From Halohasta salina (GTDB lineage: Archaea > Halobacteriota > Halobacteria > Halobacteriales > Haloferacaceae), in contig NZ_JAMZIE010000001.1 of the NCBI RefSeq assembly GCF_024178165.1, positions 558,001-622,000 on the forward strand: a stretch of 64,000 bases of DNA, in the 5' to 3' direction. Below, piece by piece: positions 52,417-61,381 of the stretch (within the stretch, counting starts at the first letter, position 1; the number at the start of each line of letters is the position of its first letter). The translations under genes were made by a program, and so were the position numbers. The notes under the pieces are model-generated. The model was not told the DNA's origin, did not search any database, and saw only the letters and a program-made list of their open reading frames with translations.

Positions 52417-53279
52417 TCGCTCGTCGACGATCGACCGGCCGGCACCGCCTGCTGGCCCTCGCGGAGCCGCCAGCCGGCGGCAGCCACAAGACCGAGTGCG
52501 AGCAAGTACAGCGCGAAGTTGATGCGCTGGACGGCGGCAGTGTACGCGACGAGATCGCGACCGAGAAGCATCGTAACCAGTAGCACGGCAAGAGCGCTTC
52601 CGGCCAGCCGACGGCTCAGTCGGTCAGCTGCGGGCAGCCAGACCAGCGCCGCCAGCAGCGCTCCGACCGCAAGCAGCGAGACGGCGTAAAACCACGCCTG
52701 TGCGCCCGGCGAGTAGTTCAACAGCGGTACGCCACGGCTGAACAGCCCACCGGCCAACAGTGCCACGAGCGCGACCACGAAAGCGAGTCGACTGCGAGTC
52801 CGCGGCGGCCGGCGGTGGTGATCGCGGGCGGCAAGCAGCGTCGTCAGGCTCAACAACGTAAAGATCGACAGCGCGACCACCAGATGGGCCGCGTGAGTCG
52901 GCATCGAGTAGCCGCCGGGGACGAGCCCGCCGATGGTGACGGTGACCGCGCCGACGGTGATCTGGAGCGGCAGCAGAACGACCGCAAGCGTGGCCGTCAG
53001 TTTGGGTCGACGGTCCTCACGTCGCCACGCCCAGCCGGCGGTCCCGAGGATAAAAAACCCGGTGATCATCGCCACGACTCGGTGAAACCACTCGATGAAG
53101 TCGGGGTTGATCGTGAGCGCCGGGATCAACTGGTCGGAACACAGCGGCCACTGGGCTTGACACGCTAGTCCAGAGCCGGTCGCCGCGGTGTAGACGCCGA
53201 GACTCACCAGCGACAGCGTGAGCGCCGTCGTAAACGCCGCAAACCGCCGGAACGACAGCCAGTCGGGGCGTTTCGTCAT
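52413..53279 (-). CDS. ctaA: Heme A synthase (CtaA/COX15 family)
   Basis: A 288-residue protein with eight membrane helices that oxidises heme O to heme A for cytochrome oxidase. Conserved points are the loop CQAQWPLC with its Cys pair (residues about 39-46), heme-ligand His in IEWFHRVVAM and MPTHAAHLVVAL, and the second-half VALLAGGLFSRGVPLLNYSPGAQAWFYAV. Some of the four expected His are not clear in the second half, as in other haloarchaeal CtaA. An oxidase subunit (coxC) is encoded 10 kb away. Confidence 0.85.
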   Translation of the reverse strand: MTKRPDWLSFRRFAAFTTALTLSLVSLGVYTAATGSGLACQAQWPLCSDQLIPALTINPDFIEWFHRVVAMITGFFILGTAGWAWRREDRRPKLTATLAVVLLPLQITVGAVTVTIGGLVPGGYSMPTHAAHLVVALSIFTLLSLTTLLAARDHHRRPPRTRSRLAFVVALVALLAGGLFSRGVPLLNYSPGAQAWFYAVSLLAVGALLAALVWLPAADRLSRRLAGSALAVLLVTMLLGRDLVAYTAAVQRINFALYLLALGLVAAAGWRLREGQQAVPAGRSSTSD

Positions 53280-53330
53280 CAGTTGCCCTTCGGGCGGCGG
53301 CTACTTATCTGTGGCGAGAACGCGCCGATA

Positions 53331-53639
53331 CTACTGGGCTTCCTGCTTCGGCGAGACGTACTGCTGTTCCCACCGCCGCCGGTCCTCGATCAGTTCTTGG
53401 CCCTTCTCGGTCAGTTCGTAGTAGTTGGTTCGTTGGTCTTGGCTCCCCTTCTCGACGAGTGCATGTTCGACCAGCGCATCCAGATTGGGATACAGCCGGC
53501 CGTGGTTGACGTTGTCGACGTGTTTCTCCATCTCCCGCCGGATCGTCTGCCCCGAGGGCCGCTCGGAGCCCGCGATGACGTACAGGAGGTCGCGCTGGAA
53601 ACCGGTCAGTTCGAATATCTGGGTCATACGATCCGACAT
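53331..53639 (-). CDS. PadR-like winged-helix regulator
   Basis: A 102-residue protein starting MSDRMTQIFELTGFQRDLLYVIAG with the PadR-type winged helix (QTIRREMEKHVDNVNHGRLYPNLDALVEHALVEKGSQDQRTNYYELTEKGQELI). It is a paralogue of the regulator at 51578. A second ATG lies 4 codons inside. A TATA-like element (TTATACATATTTT on the minus strand) is about 40 nt upstream. It is 51 bp past ctaA in the opposite sense of reading order (upstream of it) and same strand, so both could share a transcript. Confidence 0.85.
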   Translation of the reverse strand: MSDRMTQIFELTGFQRDLLYVIAGSERPSGQTIRREMEKHVDNVNHGRLYPNLDALVEHALVEKGSQDQRTNYYELTEKGQELIEDRRRWEQQYVSPKQEAQ

Positions 53640-53728
53640 ACATCCTAACCCGGTATTGTTAGTCGGTGGAAAATATGTATAATGACCGAACAACGCTGTC
53701 GCTAACCTGTTTAGTTACTGCTAACTAT

Positions 53729-53745
53729 CGTTGCTGTGAGCAACG
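53729..53745. repeat. 7-bp hairpin in divergent spacer
   Basis: CGTTGCT-GTG-AGCAACG is a perfect 7-bp stem with a 3-nt loop between the PadR-like gene and the M24-like gene. No gene ends here, so an operator or small RNA element is more likely than a terminator. Confidence 0.35.
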
Positions 53746-53904
53746 GTGTCTGCGATCCAGAGACGCACATAGTAGTCGACGATTACTGCTGGTAGCCGAT
53801 TCCTAACATCGGTTTCACACCGTCTGTGTACCGATTTCGAGATTAGGTGGCGGTCGCGGGGCGATCGGTTCGGATTGAAGTAGCCACCGCCTGTCGACCG
53901 TTGT

Positions 53905-55029
53905 ATGTGCAACGGATCGTCGATACACGGCACCTCGGAGCTCGACGAGCGCCGTCGCCGGCTGACGGCCTTTCTCGACGAGCGCGGACTCGACGCGCTG
54001 TGGCTCGCCCGGCCGAACAACGCCGCGTGGCTGACCGGCGGCTCGGTCGTCGTCGACCGCGACTCGCTGGTCGGCGTCGCGGCGGTCGGCTACAGCCGCG
54101 AAGCAGGGTTTCGCGCACTCACGAACAACATCGAGCCCCCGCGCCTGCGTGACGAGGAGCTTCCCGCGGCGTTTTCAGTCACCGCCGTCGACTGGTATGC
54201 CGACTCGCTGGCCGACCACGTCGCCGCCGTCTCCCCGACGCCGGCGGCTGCGGATTTCGAGGTGCCGGGCTTCGAACAGCCGGATCTCTCGGCGCTGCGA
54301 CAGCCGCTGGCCGCCTTCGACATCGAACGATATCGGGAACTCGGCAGGGAGGCGGCCGTCGCCGTCGAGTCCGTCTGTCGCGGGCTGTCGGCCGACCGTA
54401 CCGAACAGTCGGTCGCCGCCGACCTGCGGGCCGCGCTCGAGGCCCGTGGTATCGCCGCGCCGGTCGTACTCGTCGGAGGAAGCGAACGCGCCCGACAGTA
54501 CCGTCATTATACACCGACTACTGCCGGTCTCGGCGACTACGCGCTGGTGTCGGTGACCGCACAGCGTGGCGGCCTGTATGCGAGTACGACCCGCACGGTC
54601 GACTTCGACGCGCCGGCGTGGCTCGACGATCGGTTCGAAGCAGCCGCTCGCGTCGAGGCGACCGCGTTGGCGGCCACACAGCGGGCCGCCCGCGAGGAGT
54701 CGACTGCTGGCGACGTCTTCGGGGCGATCCAGCGGGCCTACGAGGCGGTCGGCTATCCCGATGAGTGGCAGCACCACCACCAAGGTGGGGCGGCCGGATT
54801 CGCCGGCCGGGAGTGGATCGCCACCCCCGATGGGCCGGAAACCATCGTCCAACCGCAGGCCTACGCGTGGAACCCGACCGTTCAGGGAGCCAAAAGCGAG
54901 GGGACGGTGCTGGTGACCGAGACGGATATCGAGCCGTTGACGATCACCGACTCCTGGCCGACCCGGTCGGTGTCGGCCGTCGACGCGGCGCTGACGCTCC
55001 GGCGTCCTGCGCCGTTACGGATCGACTGA
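53905..55029 (+). CDS. M24-fold (Xaa-Pro peptidase/creatinase-like) protein lacking metal ligands
   Basis: A 374-residue protein with an N-terminal creatinase-type domain (about 1-130, RRRLTAFLDERGLDALWLARPNNAAWLTGG) and a C-terminal pita-bread domain. In active M24 enzymes two Asp ligands fall in LxDxG and DxTRT; here these read SVTAQRGG and ASTTRTVDF, so both are lost. QHHHQGG keeps the His, and the first Glu motif reads QPQAYAW. The final ligand-like Glu (KSEGTVLVTE) remains. It may be a metal-free enzyme like creatinase or a binding protein. It converges on the acetyltransferase with a 15-bp overlap. Confidence 0.82.
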   Translation: MCNGSSIHGTSELDERRRRLTAFLDERGLDALWLARPNNAAWLTGGSVVVDRDSLVGVAAVGYSREAGFRALTNNIEPPRLRDEELPAAFSVTAVDWYADSLADHVAAVSPTPAAADFEVPGFEQPDLSALRQPLAAFDIERYRELGREAAVAVESVCRGLSADRTEQSVAADLRAALEARGIAAPVVLVGGSERARQYRHYTPTTAGLGDYALVSVTAQRGGLYASTTRTVDFDAPAWLDDRFEAAARVEATALAATQRAAREESTAGDVFGAIQRAYEAVGYPDEWQHHHQGGAAGFAGREWIATPDGPETIVQPQAYAWNPTVQGAKSEGTVLVTETDIEPLTITDSWPTRSVSAVDAALTLRRPAPLRID

Positions 55030-55617
55030 GTCGCCTCCGCTGGACTCACTCCCGGTTTCCCGGTCGACTGGTTCGGCCGGAACGCCGGCCACGGTTTCAC
55101 CGGCCGGCACGTCGCGGGCCACAAGCGAGTTCGCCGCGACCTGCGCACCCGGACCGATCTCGACGCCCGGCAGGATCACCGCGCCAGCGCCGATCATCGC
55201 CCGCTCGCCGACGACGACCGCGCCGGTTCGGTACTCGTCCTGCAGGAACTCGTGGCAGAGGATCGTGGCGTCGTAGCCGATGATCGCGTGGTCCGCGACC
55301 GTAATCAGTTCGGGCCAAAACACGTCCGGCGTCGACTCCAGTCCCCACGCGACGCCCTCACCGACAGTCGCGCCCAACTGCCGAACGAGCCAGTTTTTGA
55401 TCCGGAGACTCGGCGACAGACGGACGAGCCAAACGACGATGTAGTTGACGACGATTCGCAGCGGCGACTTGGCCTCGGGCCACGACCACAGTGAATTGCG
55501 CCGGCCAGGGGTCGGGTGGCGGTTGAGGCGATCGTGTCGACGCTCGGGGCCGTCGGCTTCGGAGCTCACGAGTCGCTGTTTGTCGGGAATCGGTAAAAGA
55601 GCACCCGCAGTAGCCAC
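55015..55617 (-). CDS. Hexapeptide-repeat acyltransferase
   Basis: A 200-residue left-handed beta-helix protein. The hexapeptide part runs about 80-190 (LGATVGEGVAWGLESTPDVFWPELITVADHAIIGYDATILCHEF, then VVVGERAMIGAGAVILPGVEIGPGAQVAANSLVARDVPAGETVAGVPAEPV). His in CHEF may be catalytic. An N-terminal amphipathic segment (LRIVVNYIVVWLVRLSPSLRIKNWLVRQ) suggests contact with the membrane. The acceptor is unknown, perhaps a cell-surface sugar or lipid. The first 45 residues are variable and an internal start is possible. Confidence 0.8.
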   Translation of the reverse strand: MATAGALLPIPDKQRLVSSEADGPERRHDRLNRHPTPGRRNSLWSWPEAKSPLRIVVNYIVVWLVRLSPSLRIKNWLVRQLGATVGEGVAWGLESTPDVFWPELITVADHAIIGYDATILCHEFLQDEYRTGAVVVGERAMIGAGAVILPGVEIGPGAQVAANSLVARDVPAGETVAGVPAEPVDRETGSESSGGDSVDP

Positions 55618-55708
55618 CGGCTACTACTGACTCGGTAGCCGTAGCCACGTTCTACTCACACCACAGACACGCCGTCGCAGCAGCGGGACGTGCAAAGTGA
55701 GTGCCTGC

Positions 55709-56995
55709 TCAGTCGTCGCGGAGCTCGGCCATGTGGTCGACCCGTTGCTGGACCAGATCGGCCTTTCCGATGTCGTGACGGATGCGGAGGCCGTCGCCGG
55801 CCGCGGCGAGCGCGTCGTCGGCGATCGCCTCGGCGGCGTCGATGCTGTCGGCCAAACCGACAACGGCGAAGGAACGGGAGGTCGTGGTGTAGAGGCCGTC
55901 GTCGCGCTCGTCGACGCTGGCATAAAAGAGCAAGCCCTCGCCGACCGTCTCCTCGTCGACCGCGATCTTCGCGCCCGAATCGGGATCGGTCGGGTAACCC
56001 GCGGGAACGGCGTATTTGCAGACGGTCGCCTCACCGGAGAATTCGAGTTCGGGGAGTGCTTCGCCATCGCGCGCGGCCGTCAACACGTCGAGGAACGGCG
56101 TCTCGAGGACCGGCAGCGTGTTCATCGCCTCCGGATCGCCGAAGCGGGCGTTGTATTCGATGACCTTCGGCCCCTCGCTGGTCAGCATGAACTGGCCGTA
56201 GAGGATCCCCTTGTAGTCGGGCATCGCTTCGACGGTGGCCTCCATGATCTCGACGGCCCGCTCGTAGTCACCGTCGCTCATGAACGGCAGCTCGAAGCCG
56301 GTGTCGCTGTAGCTGCCCATCCCGCCGGTGTTGGGACCCTCGTCGCCCTCGTAGGCGCGCTTGTGGTCCTGTACGGCAGGAGTGGTTCGCAGGTCACCGT
56401 CGGCGACGAAGGCCTGCAGGGTGAACTCCTCGCCGACGAACCGCTCTTCGAGCACCACGCGGTCGTAGTCCTCCTCGCGGAGGTACTCCTTTGCGCCCTC
56501 CTTGTCGACCTGATCGCCGATGACTTTGACACCCTTGCCACCAGTCAGCCCCGCGGGCTTGACTGCGAGGTCGATCTCGGAGTCGTCGATGTAGTCGCAG
56601 GCGGCCTCCATGTCGTCGAACGTCTCGAAGACCGGACAGCCCGGAATGTCGTTGTCCTTCATGAAGCGCCGCTGGAAGGCCTTGTCCGTCTCGATTCTGG
56701 CCTCCTCGGACTGTGGGCCGAAGGTGTAGACGCCCACCTCGTCGAGGGCGTCGGCGACGCCGGCCTGCAGGCCGGATTCAGGGCCGACGATGGCGAGGGT
56801 GGCCTCGACCGATTCGGCGTAGTCGACGATCGCTTCGGCGTCGGTCTCGCTCAGTTGCTCGAAGCCATCGGCCAGACGGATGATGCCGGGGTTCCGGTTG
56901 CTCGCCGCGGCGTGCAGGGAACAGTCAGGGGCCAGCGCGCGGGCGATGGCGTGTTCGCGGCCGCCACCACCGACTAACAGGACGGTTTCGCTCAT
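55709..56995 (-). CDS. purD: Phosphoribosylamine-glycine ligase
   Basis: A 428-residue ATP-grasp enzyme of purine synthesis that joins phosphoribosylamine and glycine. Motifs: VLLVGGGGREHAIARAL at the start, KPAGLTGGKGVKVIGD, VVLEERFVGEEFTLQAFV, DHKRAYEGDEGPNTGGMGSYSD and VIEYNARFGDPEAMNTLPVL (metal-binding). It lies 45 bp downstream of purA in the same direction, so the two purine genes are probably co-transcribed. Confidence 0.95.
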   Translation of the reverse strand: MSETVLLVGGGGREHAIARALAPDCSLHAAASNRNPGIIRLADGFEQLSETDAEAIVDYAESVEATLAIVGPESGLQAGVADALDEVGVYTFGPQSEEARIETDKAFQRRFMKDNDIPGCPVFETFDDMEAACDYIDDSEIDLAVKPAGLTGGKGVKVIGDQVDKEGAKEYLREEDYDRVVLEERFVGEEFTLQAFVADGDLRTTPAVQDHKRAYEGDEGPNTGGMGSYSDTGFELPFMSDGDYERAVEIMEATVEAMPDYKGILYGQFMLTSEGPKVIEYNARFGDPEAMNTLPVLETPFLDVLTAARDGEALPELEFSGEATVCKYAVPAGYPTDPDSGAKIAVDEETVGEGLLFYASVDERDDGLYTTTSRSFAVVGLADSIDAAEAIADDALAAAGDGLRIRHDIGKADLVQQRVDHMAELRDD

Positions 56996-57040
56996 ACCCC
57001 AGCAAGGTCGACAAACAGCCGTAAGTGTTGCTTTTGGCAG

Positions 57041-58390
57041 CTACTGTGAGTCGAAGGGGTTGGCTCGGACGACCGTCTCCTCGCGGCCGGGGCCGACGCC
57101 GATGGCGTAGATCGGCGCGCCGACTTCCTCGCTGACGTATTCGAGATACTCGCGGGCGGCTTCGGGGATCGCCTCGTACCCCTCCTCGGCGACGGCGGCC
57201 CAGTCGACCTCGTCCCACGGTTCGAAGGATTTGAGAACGGGCTCACACTCGCCCCACCGTTCGGTGGTCGCGGGCATCGTCTCGATCTCCTCGCCGTCGA
57301 GTTCGTAGGCGTGGCCGACCTTGACCTCGTCGAGTCCGGCCAGCACGTCGATGTGGTTGACCGCGATTCCAGTAAAGCCGTTCGCGCGGGCGGCGTGCCG
57401 GAGCATCGGCATGTCGAGCCAGCCGATCCGGCGCGGTCGACCCGTCACCGTACCGAACTCGCCACCCTTCTCGCGGATGAAGTCCGCCAGTTCTTCCTCG
57501 GTGTCGTCGCCGTCCAACTCCGTGGGGAGCGGCCCGGTCCCGACACGCGAGAGGTAGGCTTTGACAATGCCGACGACCTCGCCTTGGCCGATGACGGTCG
57601 GGCCGACGCCGGTGCCGACGGCCGCGCCGCCAGCGGTCGGGTTCGAGGAGGTGACGTAGGGGTAGATACCGTGGTCGATGTCGATAGAGGTGCCCTGTGC
57701 CCCCTCGAAGAGGAGTTCGTCGCCGTCATCGATATGCTGGCCGAGGAAGTCCCCGCAGTTGACGGTCATCGACTCCTCGCGGAAGCGCCGGCCGTACTCG
57801 TTGTAGGTCTCGAAGAGGGCGTCGACGTCGAAGGCGTCGGCGTGGTCCGACTCGTCGACGTCGAGGCCGTAGATCTCCTCGGCGACCGCGCGCTTCTGTG
57901 GGACGACGTATTCGAGTCGCTCCCGAAGCACCTCGGGGTCGAGCATGTCGCCGATCCGGATGCCGCGCCGGCCGGCCTTGTCCTCGTAGGTCGGCCCGAT
58001 GCCGCGTTTGGTGGTGCCGGCGGCGAGGTCGGAGTCGCTTTTGACTTCCTCTTCGATGCCGTCGAGTACGCGGTGGTAGGGGAGAATGGCGTGGGCCCGG
58101 CGGGCGATCCGCACGTCCGGGTCCAGCCCCTTCTCGCGGAGCGTGTCGAGTTCGTCGAACAGCGTCTCGGGGTTGACGACACAGCCGTTGCCGAGGATTC
58201 CAACTTTGCCGCGGACGGCCCCGCTTGGGACCAACGAGAGCTTGTACTCCGTCCCGTCTTGAACGACGGTGTGGCCGGCGTTGTCGCCGCCCTGATATCT
58301 GACGACGACGTCGGCGTCGCCGCCCCAGATGTCGACGAGCGCACCCTTGCCCTCGTCGCCCAACTGGGAGCCGACGATAGTTACGGTCAT
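57041..58390 (-). CDS. purA: Adenylosuccinate synthetase
   Basis: A 449-residue GTP-dependent enzyme that converts IMP and aspartate to adenylosuccinate. VGSQLGDEGKGALVDIWG (P-loop and catalytic Asp), YQGGDNAGHTVV (catalytic His), GTTKRGIGPTYEDKAGRRGIRIGD, FEGAQGTSIDIDHGIYPYVTSSNPTAGGA and GRPRRIGWLDMP are all intact. It is divergent from the winged-helix gene at 58572 with a 181-bp spacer that contains promoters for both. Confidence 0.95.
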   Translation of the reverse strand: MTVTIVGSQLGDEGKGALVDIWGGDADVVVRYQGGDNAGHTVVQDGTEYKLSLVPSGAVRGKVGILGNGCVVNPETLFDELDTLREKGLDPDVRIARRAHAILPYHRVLDGIEEEVKSDSDLAAGTTKRGIGPTYEDKAGRRGIRIGDMLDPEVLRERLEYVVPQKRAVAEEIYGLDVDESDHADAFDVDALFETYNEYGRRFREESMTVNCGDFLGQHIDDGDELLFEGAQGTSIDIDHGIYPYVTSSNPTAGGAAVGTGVGPTVIGQGEVVGIVKAYLSRVGTGPLPTELDGDDTEEELADFIREKGGEFGTVTGRPRRIGWLDMPMLRHAARANGFTGIAVNHIDVLAGLDEVKVGHAYELDGEEIETMPATTERWGECEPVLKSFEPWDEVDWAAVAEEGYEAIPEAAREYLEYVSEEVGAPIYAIGVGPGREETVVRANPFDSQ

Positions 58391-58571
58391 AACAGCCGTC
58401 GGTTCACAACCGGTGGGTAAACCGATTACGGTCCGCTCTATTCCGGACGTGACACTGTGACACGGAATCCGAACTGTTAACTACTCCCACCCGGTTCGTG
58501 TACGGTAACGACCAGTTTTCCCCGCTCGGACAGCAACCTTTAAAACGAACCAAGACAAGTTAGCATGTGTC

Positions 58572-58877
58572 ATGATAGACAGACTTGAGAAAGAAGTCGA
58601 CATGCTCGAACGGCACCTCCAGGTCCTCCGGATGGTGATCGAGAACGAACCGATCGGGATCGTCAAGATGTCCAACGAGACCGGCTACCCTCATCACAAG
58701 GTACGGTACTCGCTGCGGGTCCTCGAAGAGGAGAACCTGATCGAGCCCTCGAGTCAGGGCGCGATCCAGACCGACCACACCGAGGAGTTCGTCGACGACC
58801 TCGACAACAAGATCGACTCCATCGTCGAGAAACTCGGGACGATGCGCATCGACGACGCCGCCGAGATCGAAGGCTGA
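58572..58877 (+). CDS. Small winged-helix transcriptional regulator
   Basis: A 101-residue protein. After an amphipathic opening helix (MIDRLEKEVDMLERHLQVLRMVIENE), residues 27-60 (PIGIVKMSNETGYPHHKVRYSLRVLEEENLIEPSS) form a winged helix-turn-helix, and the C-terminus is a further coiled helix (EFVDDLDNKIDSIVEKLGTM) probably for dimerisation. It is a common haloarchaeal family of unknown target. CTTTAAAAC lies about 34 nt before the ATG. It converges with the large three-domain gene. Confidence 0.85.
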   Translation: MIDRLEKEVDMLERHLQVLRMVIENEPIGIVKMSNETGYPHHKVRYSLRVLEEENLIEPSSQGAIQTDHTEEFVDDLDNKIDSIVEKLGTMRIDDAAEIEG

Positions 58878-58928
58878 AGTCGTTCGTGTTTCCCGTCGGC
58901 TTCGACTGACGCGCCGATCGGTCGTGCC

Positions 58929-61007
58929 TTACAGTTCTGGGACGTGAAGGTCGAAGGTGTCGCCGAGCCGCTCGACCAGACAGAGGTGGAACCCCTGTTT
59001 TCTGGAGATGTAGACGAAACTCTTGCCGCGGCTGGCGCTCAAAAAGCCGCCGCCGGTGGCGTTGGCCGCCGCATCCAGCGCCGCCCCCTTGTAGTAGCTC
59101 GTCGTCACGCCGAAGGCGGCCGCGAAGCTGTCGTCACGGGCAACGATCTCGCTGCCGTCCCGGACCAGCGACTCGATCATCCCGCCGCCGACCGGCTGTT
59201 TCGACTCGTTGAACTCGGCGACGAACAGCGGTCGGTCGCGTTTGTCCCGGACGACGACATCGAACTGTGCCGACAGCGTGTCGCCCTCCTCGTCGGTGCC
59301 GAGGTCGACGCTGCCGCGGAGTTCGGCGCGGTTGATCGCTGGGATCGTCTCGTAGATCGCACTGAGGTCGTTTCGGTTGCCCGTCTCTTGGATGTCGAAG
59401 AGGAACTCCTCGGCGAGCCACCGGACGAAGGCGAGTTCGATCCGTCCATCGAGGAACGTCTCGAACGGCGTGCCGTCGACGCTGGCGCCCTCCGTGTCGA
59501 AGGTGGTGTGGGGTTCGATCCGGATGTTCGACCGCACGTCGGCCTGCGTCGACTCGCCGGCGGCAGCGTCTTCGAGGGTCCCATCGCTTTTCGAGGCGTA
59601 CCGCACCAGCAGGTTGGTTCCCTCGAGGGCCTCAGTCGTCGACAGCGAGCGGCCGGCCGCCGCGTCGCTCCCGCCGGCTGTCGAACCGCCGCCGGCGTCG
59701 GCTGACTGGAGTTTCGCTTCGAGCCGGTCGACCTCGGCGCGGGCCGCCGAGAGTTCTTCGCGGACGTCGTCGAGTTCTTCGCGGGCGGCATCACGCTCGG
59801 TGATCGCCGCGTCCCGCTCTTCGATCAGCGCCTCGTGTCGCTCCTCGGCTTTGTCCATGACCTTCTCGGCGCGCTTGAGCCGTTTTTTGAGCTGTGTGCG
59901 GGACAGTTGGGAGCCCGACGCCGACTGCTGCCGACCGGTCGATTGCGAACGGGTGGTCGACTCCGTCCGATCGTCGGCCGAATCGCTGCTCGGATCGAGC
60001 GACGGGATCGTCTTGGTGTTCCGCCACTCGGCCTCGCTGCTGAACACGTCGTCGCTCGACCCGTCGGCCGTCGACCTCGCAGTCGCCGCCTGCGGCCCAC
60101 CGGTGCCGTTCGCCGCGGTCCCCGACTCCGGGCGCGGCTTCGTGGCCGACGCCTCGCTGTCGGTCGACGCCGCCCGGTCGGCGCCCCCGGTCGCCGTCGA
60201 TGTGTCACTGTCGGTCGACCGCCCGCCGGCCGTCGACCCCGACGGGGTCGGCGTCACCGATCCGGCGTCGTCGGCAGGGTCGGCGGTCGACGGGTCGGTG
60301 TCGGTCGTCGCCGAGTCGTTAGTGTCTCCCGATCCGCCGGTGTCAGTCGGCTCGGGGGTGACGCCACGGTCGGCTGTCGGCTGGTCGTGCGCCGACCGAC
60401 CGGCGGTCGGGCCCTCGTTGTCCTCGTCGGCCGAGTCGTCTGCGCTCGGTTCGTCATCCGTGGCGTCCTCGGCCTCCGGGATATCAATCACGTCGAGATC
60501 GGCGGCGTAGACCGTGTAGATGCCCACCTCGTCGTCGGCACGCTCGAAGGCCTCGTCGCCGGTCAGAAGCCGCTTGCTGTTGCCGACGAAGGCGGCACTC
60601 ATCGACTTGCCGCCGTAGTAGACCGTATAGTAGTCCCCCGAAAGAACGTTCTCCGATAGCTCGATATACCCCGTAAAACTCCCCGAAGTGAGCGTGGCAT
60701 CCGCCTCCGAAATCGATTTTTCGTTCGAATAGTACTCGGCCTGTTTCTCCCCACGGCCGTACATCGCATACAGCAGCGGCAGGGCCGGATCGGGCGACTC
60801 GTAGGCGGTGCCATCGGTTGTCTCGAAGGCCGACAGCGATCCCTCCCTGATTGCGATCAGCCGGCCGTTGAGCATGAACCCCCACGCCGACCCAGCGGTC
60901 ACTGCCCCCGAGAACTCCCGGTCGGCGAGCCCGCGTAATCCCTCGTAGCCACCGCTGAGCGGGGTCGACTCCCACCCCGTAACGGTGTCGACTATCTCAC
61001 GATCCAT
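58929..61007 (-). CDS. Large three-part haloarchaeal protein with nuclease-like C-terminal domain
   Basis: A 692-residue protein of a family I know only from haloarchaea (perhaps DUF7527). Residues 1-175 form a beta-rich globular domain. Residues 180-365 are a Ser/Thr/Asp/Gly low-complexity linker. Residues 368-435 are a coiled coil (LKKRLKRAEKVMDKAEERHE, then DAAREELDDVREEL). Residues 455-692 form a second globular domain in which FDVVVRDKRDRPLFVAEFN (582-600) fits the core strand pair of PD-(D/E)xK nucleases, with Asp583 and Glu598 but Asn600 in place of the usual Lys. It may be an inactive or altered nuclease or a DNA-binding scaffold. No signal peptide. Confidence 0.72.
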   Translation of the reverse strand: MDREIVDTVTGWESTPLSGGYEGLRGLADREFSGAVTAGSAWGFMLNGRLIAIREGSLSAFETTDGTAYESPDPALPLLYAMYGRGEKQAEYYSNEKSISEADATLTSGSFTGYIELSENVLSGDYYTVYYGGKSMSAAFVGNSKRLLTGDEAFERADDEVGIYTVYAADLDVIDIPEAEDATDDEPSADDSADEDNEGPTAGRSAHDQPTADRGVTPEPTDTGGSGDTNDSATTDTDPSTADPADDAGSVTPTPSGSTAGGRSTDSDTSTATGGADRAASTDSEASATKPRPESGTAANGTGGPQAATARSTADGSSDDVFSSEAEWRNTKTIPSLDPSSDSADDRTESTTRSQSTGRQQSASGSQLSRTQLKKRLKRAEKVMDKAEERHEALIEERDAAITERDAAREELDDVREELSAARAEVDRLEAKLQSADAGGGSTAGGSDAAAGRSLSTTEALEGTNLLVRYASKSDGTLEDAAAGESTQADVRSNIRIEPHTTFDTEGASVDGTPFETFLDGRIELAFVRWLAEEFLFDIQETGNRNDLSAIYETIPAINRAELRGSVDLGTDEEGDTLSAQFDVVVRDKRDRPLFVAEFNESKQPVGGGMIESLVRDGSEIVARDDSFAAAFGVTTSYYKGAALDAAANATGGGFLSASRGKSFVYISRKQGFHLCLVERLGDTFDLHVPEL

Positions 61008-61105
61008 TTGGCATAAGGTCGCTACAGACGACTGAAATACTTTCCGGACCGTCGCACATTTTATTCGTAGTTCTGATCATGAATTAAATGCGCCCTAATC
61101 GAAGC

Positions 61106-61381
61106 TCAGACCGCAAGGAGGGCGTACACGACGAGAAAGCCGAAGTAGAGAGCCACTAACGCGCCGAGGGCGACGATCCGAAACCGGTTGAGTTCGGCCT
61201 CCTCCTCGGTGTAGCTCCGTTTGAACGCCTCGCGTTCCGCCTCGCCGAGTTCGCCGTAGTGTTCCAGCCCGACGTGGAGTCGACACTGTTCGTCGTCCGG
61301 CAGTTCGAACCCGCAGTAGGGACAGACTACCGGCGTCTCGGTTTCGGGGATTCGGGTTTCGGGACCGGGATCAGCCGTCAT
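61106..61381 (-). CDS. Membrane-anchored C2H2-type zinc-finger protein
   Basis: A 91-residue protein. Residues 20-41 (CPYCGFELPDDEQCRLHVGL, then EH) form a CCHH zinc finger with Cys20, Cys23, His36 and His41. An acidic middle follows, and a C-terminal membrane helix (residues 69-91, IVALGALVALYFGFLVVYAL). The gene starts with ATGA overlapping the stop of the large membrane protein upstream, and its context beside coxC suggests a role near the oxidase, such as assembly (inference). Confidence 0.78.
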   Translation of the reverse strand: MTADPGPETRIPETETPVVCPYCGFELPDDEQCRLHVGLEHYGELGEAEREAFKRSYTEEEAELNRFRIVALGALVALYFGFLVVYALLAV

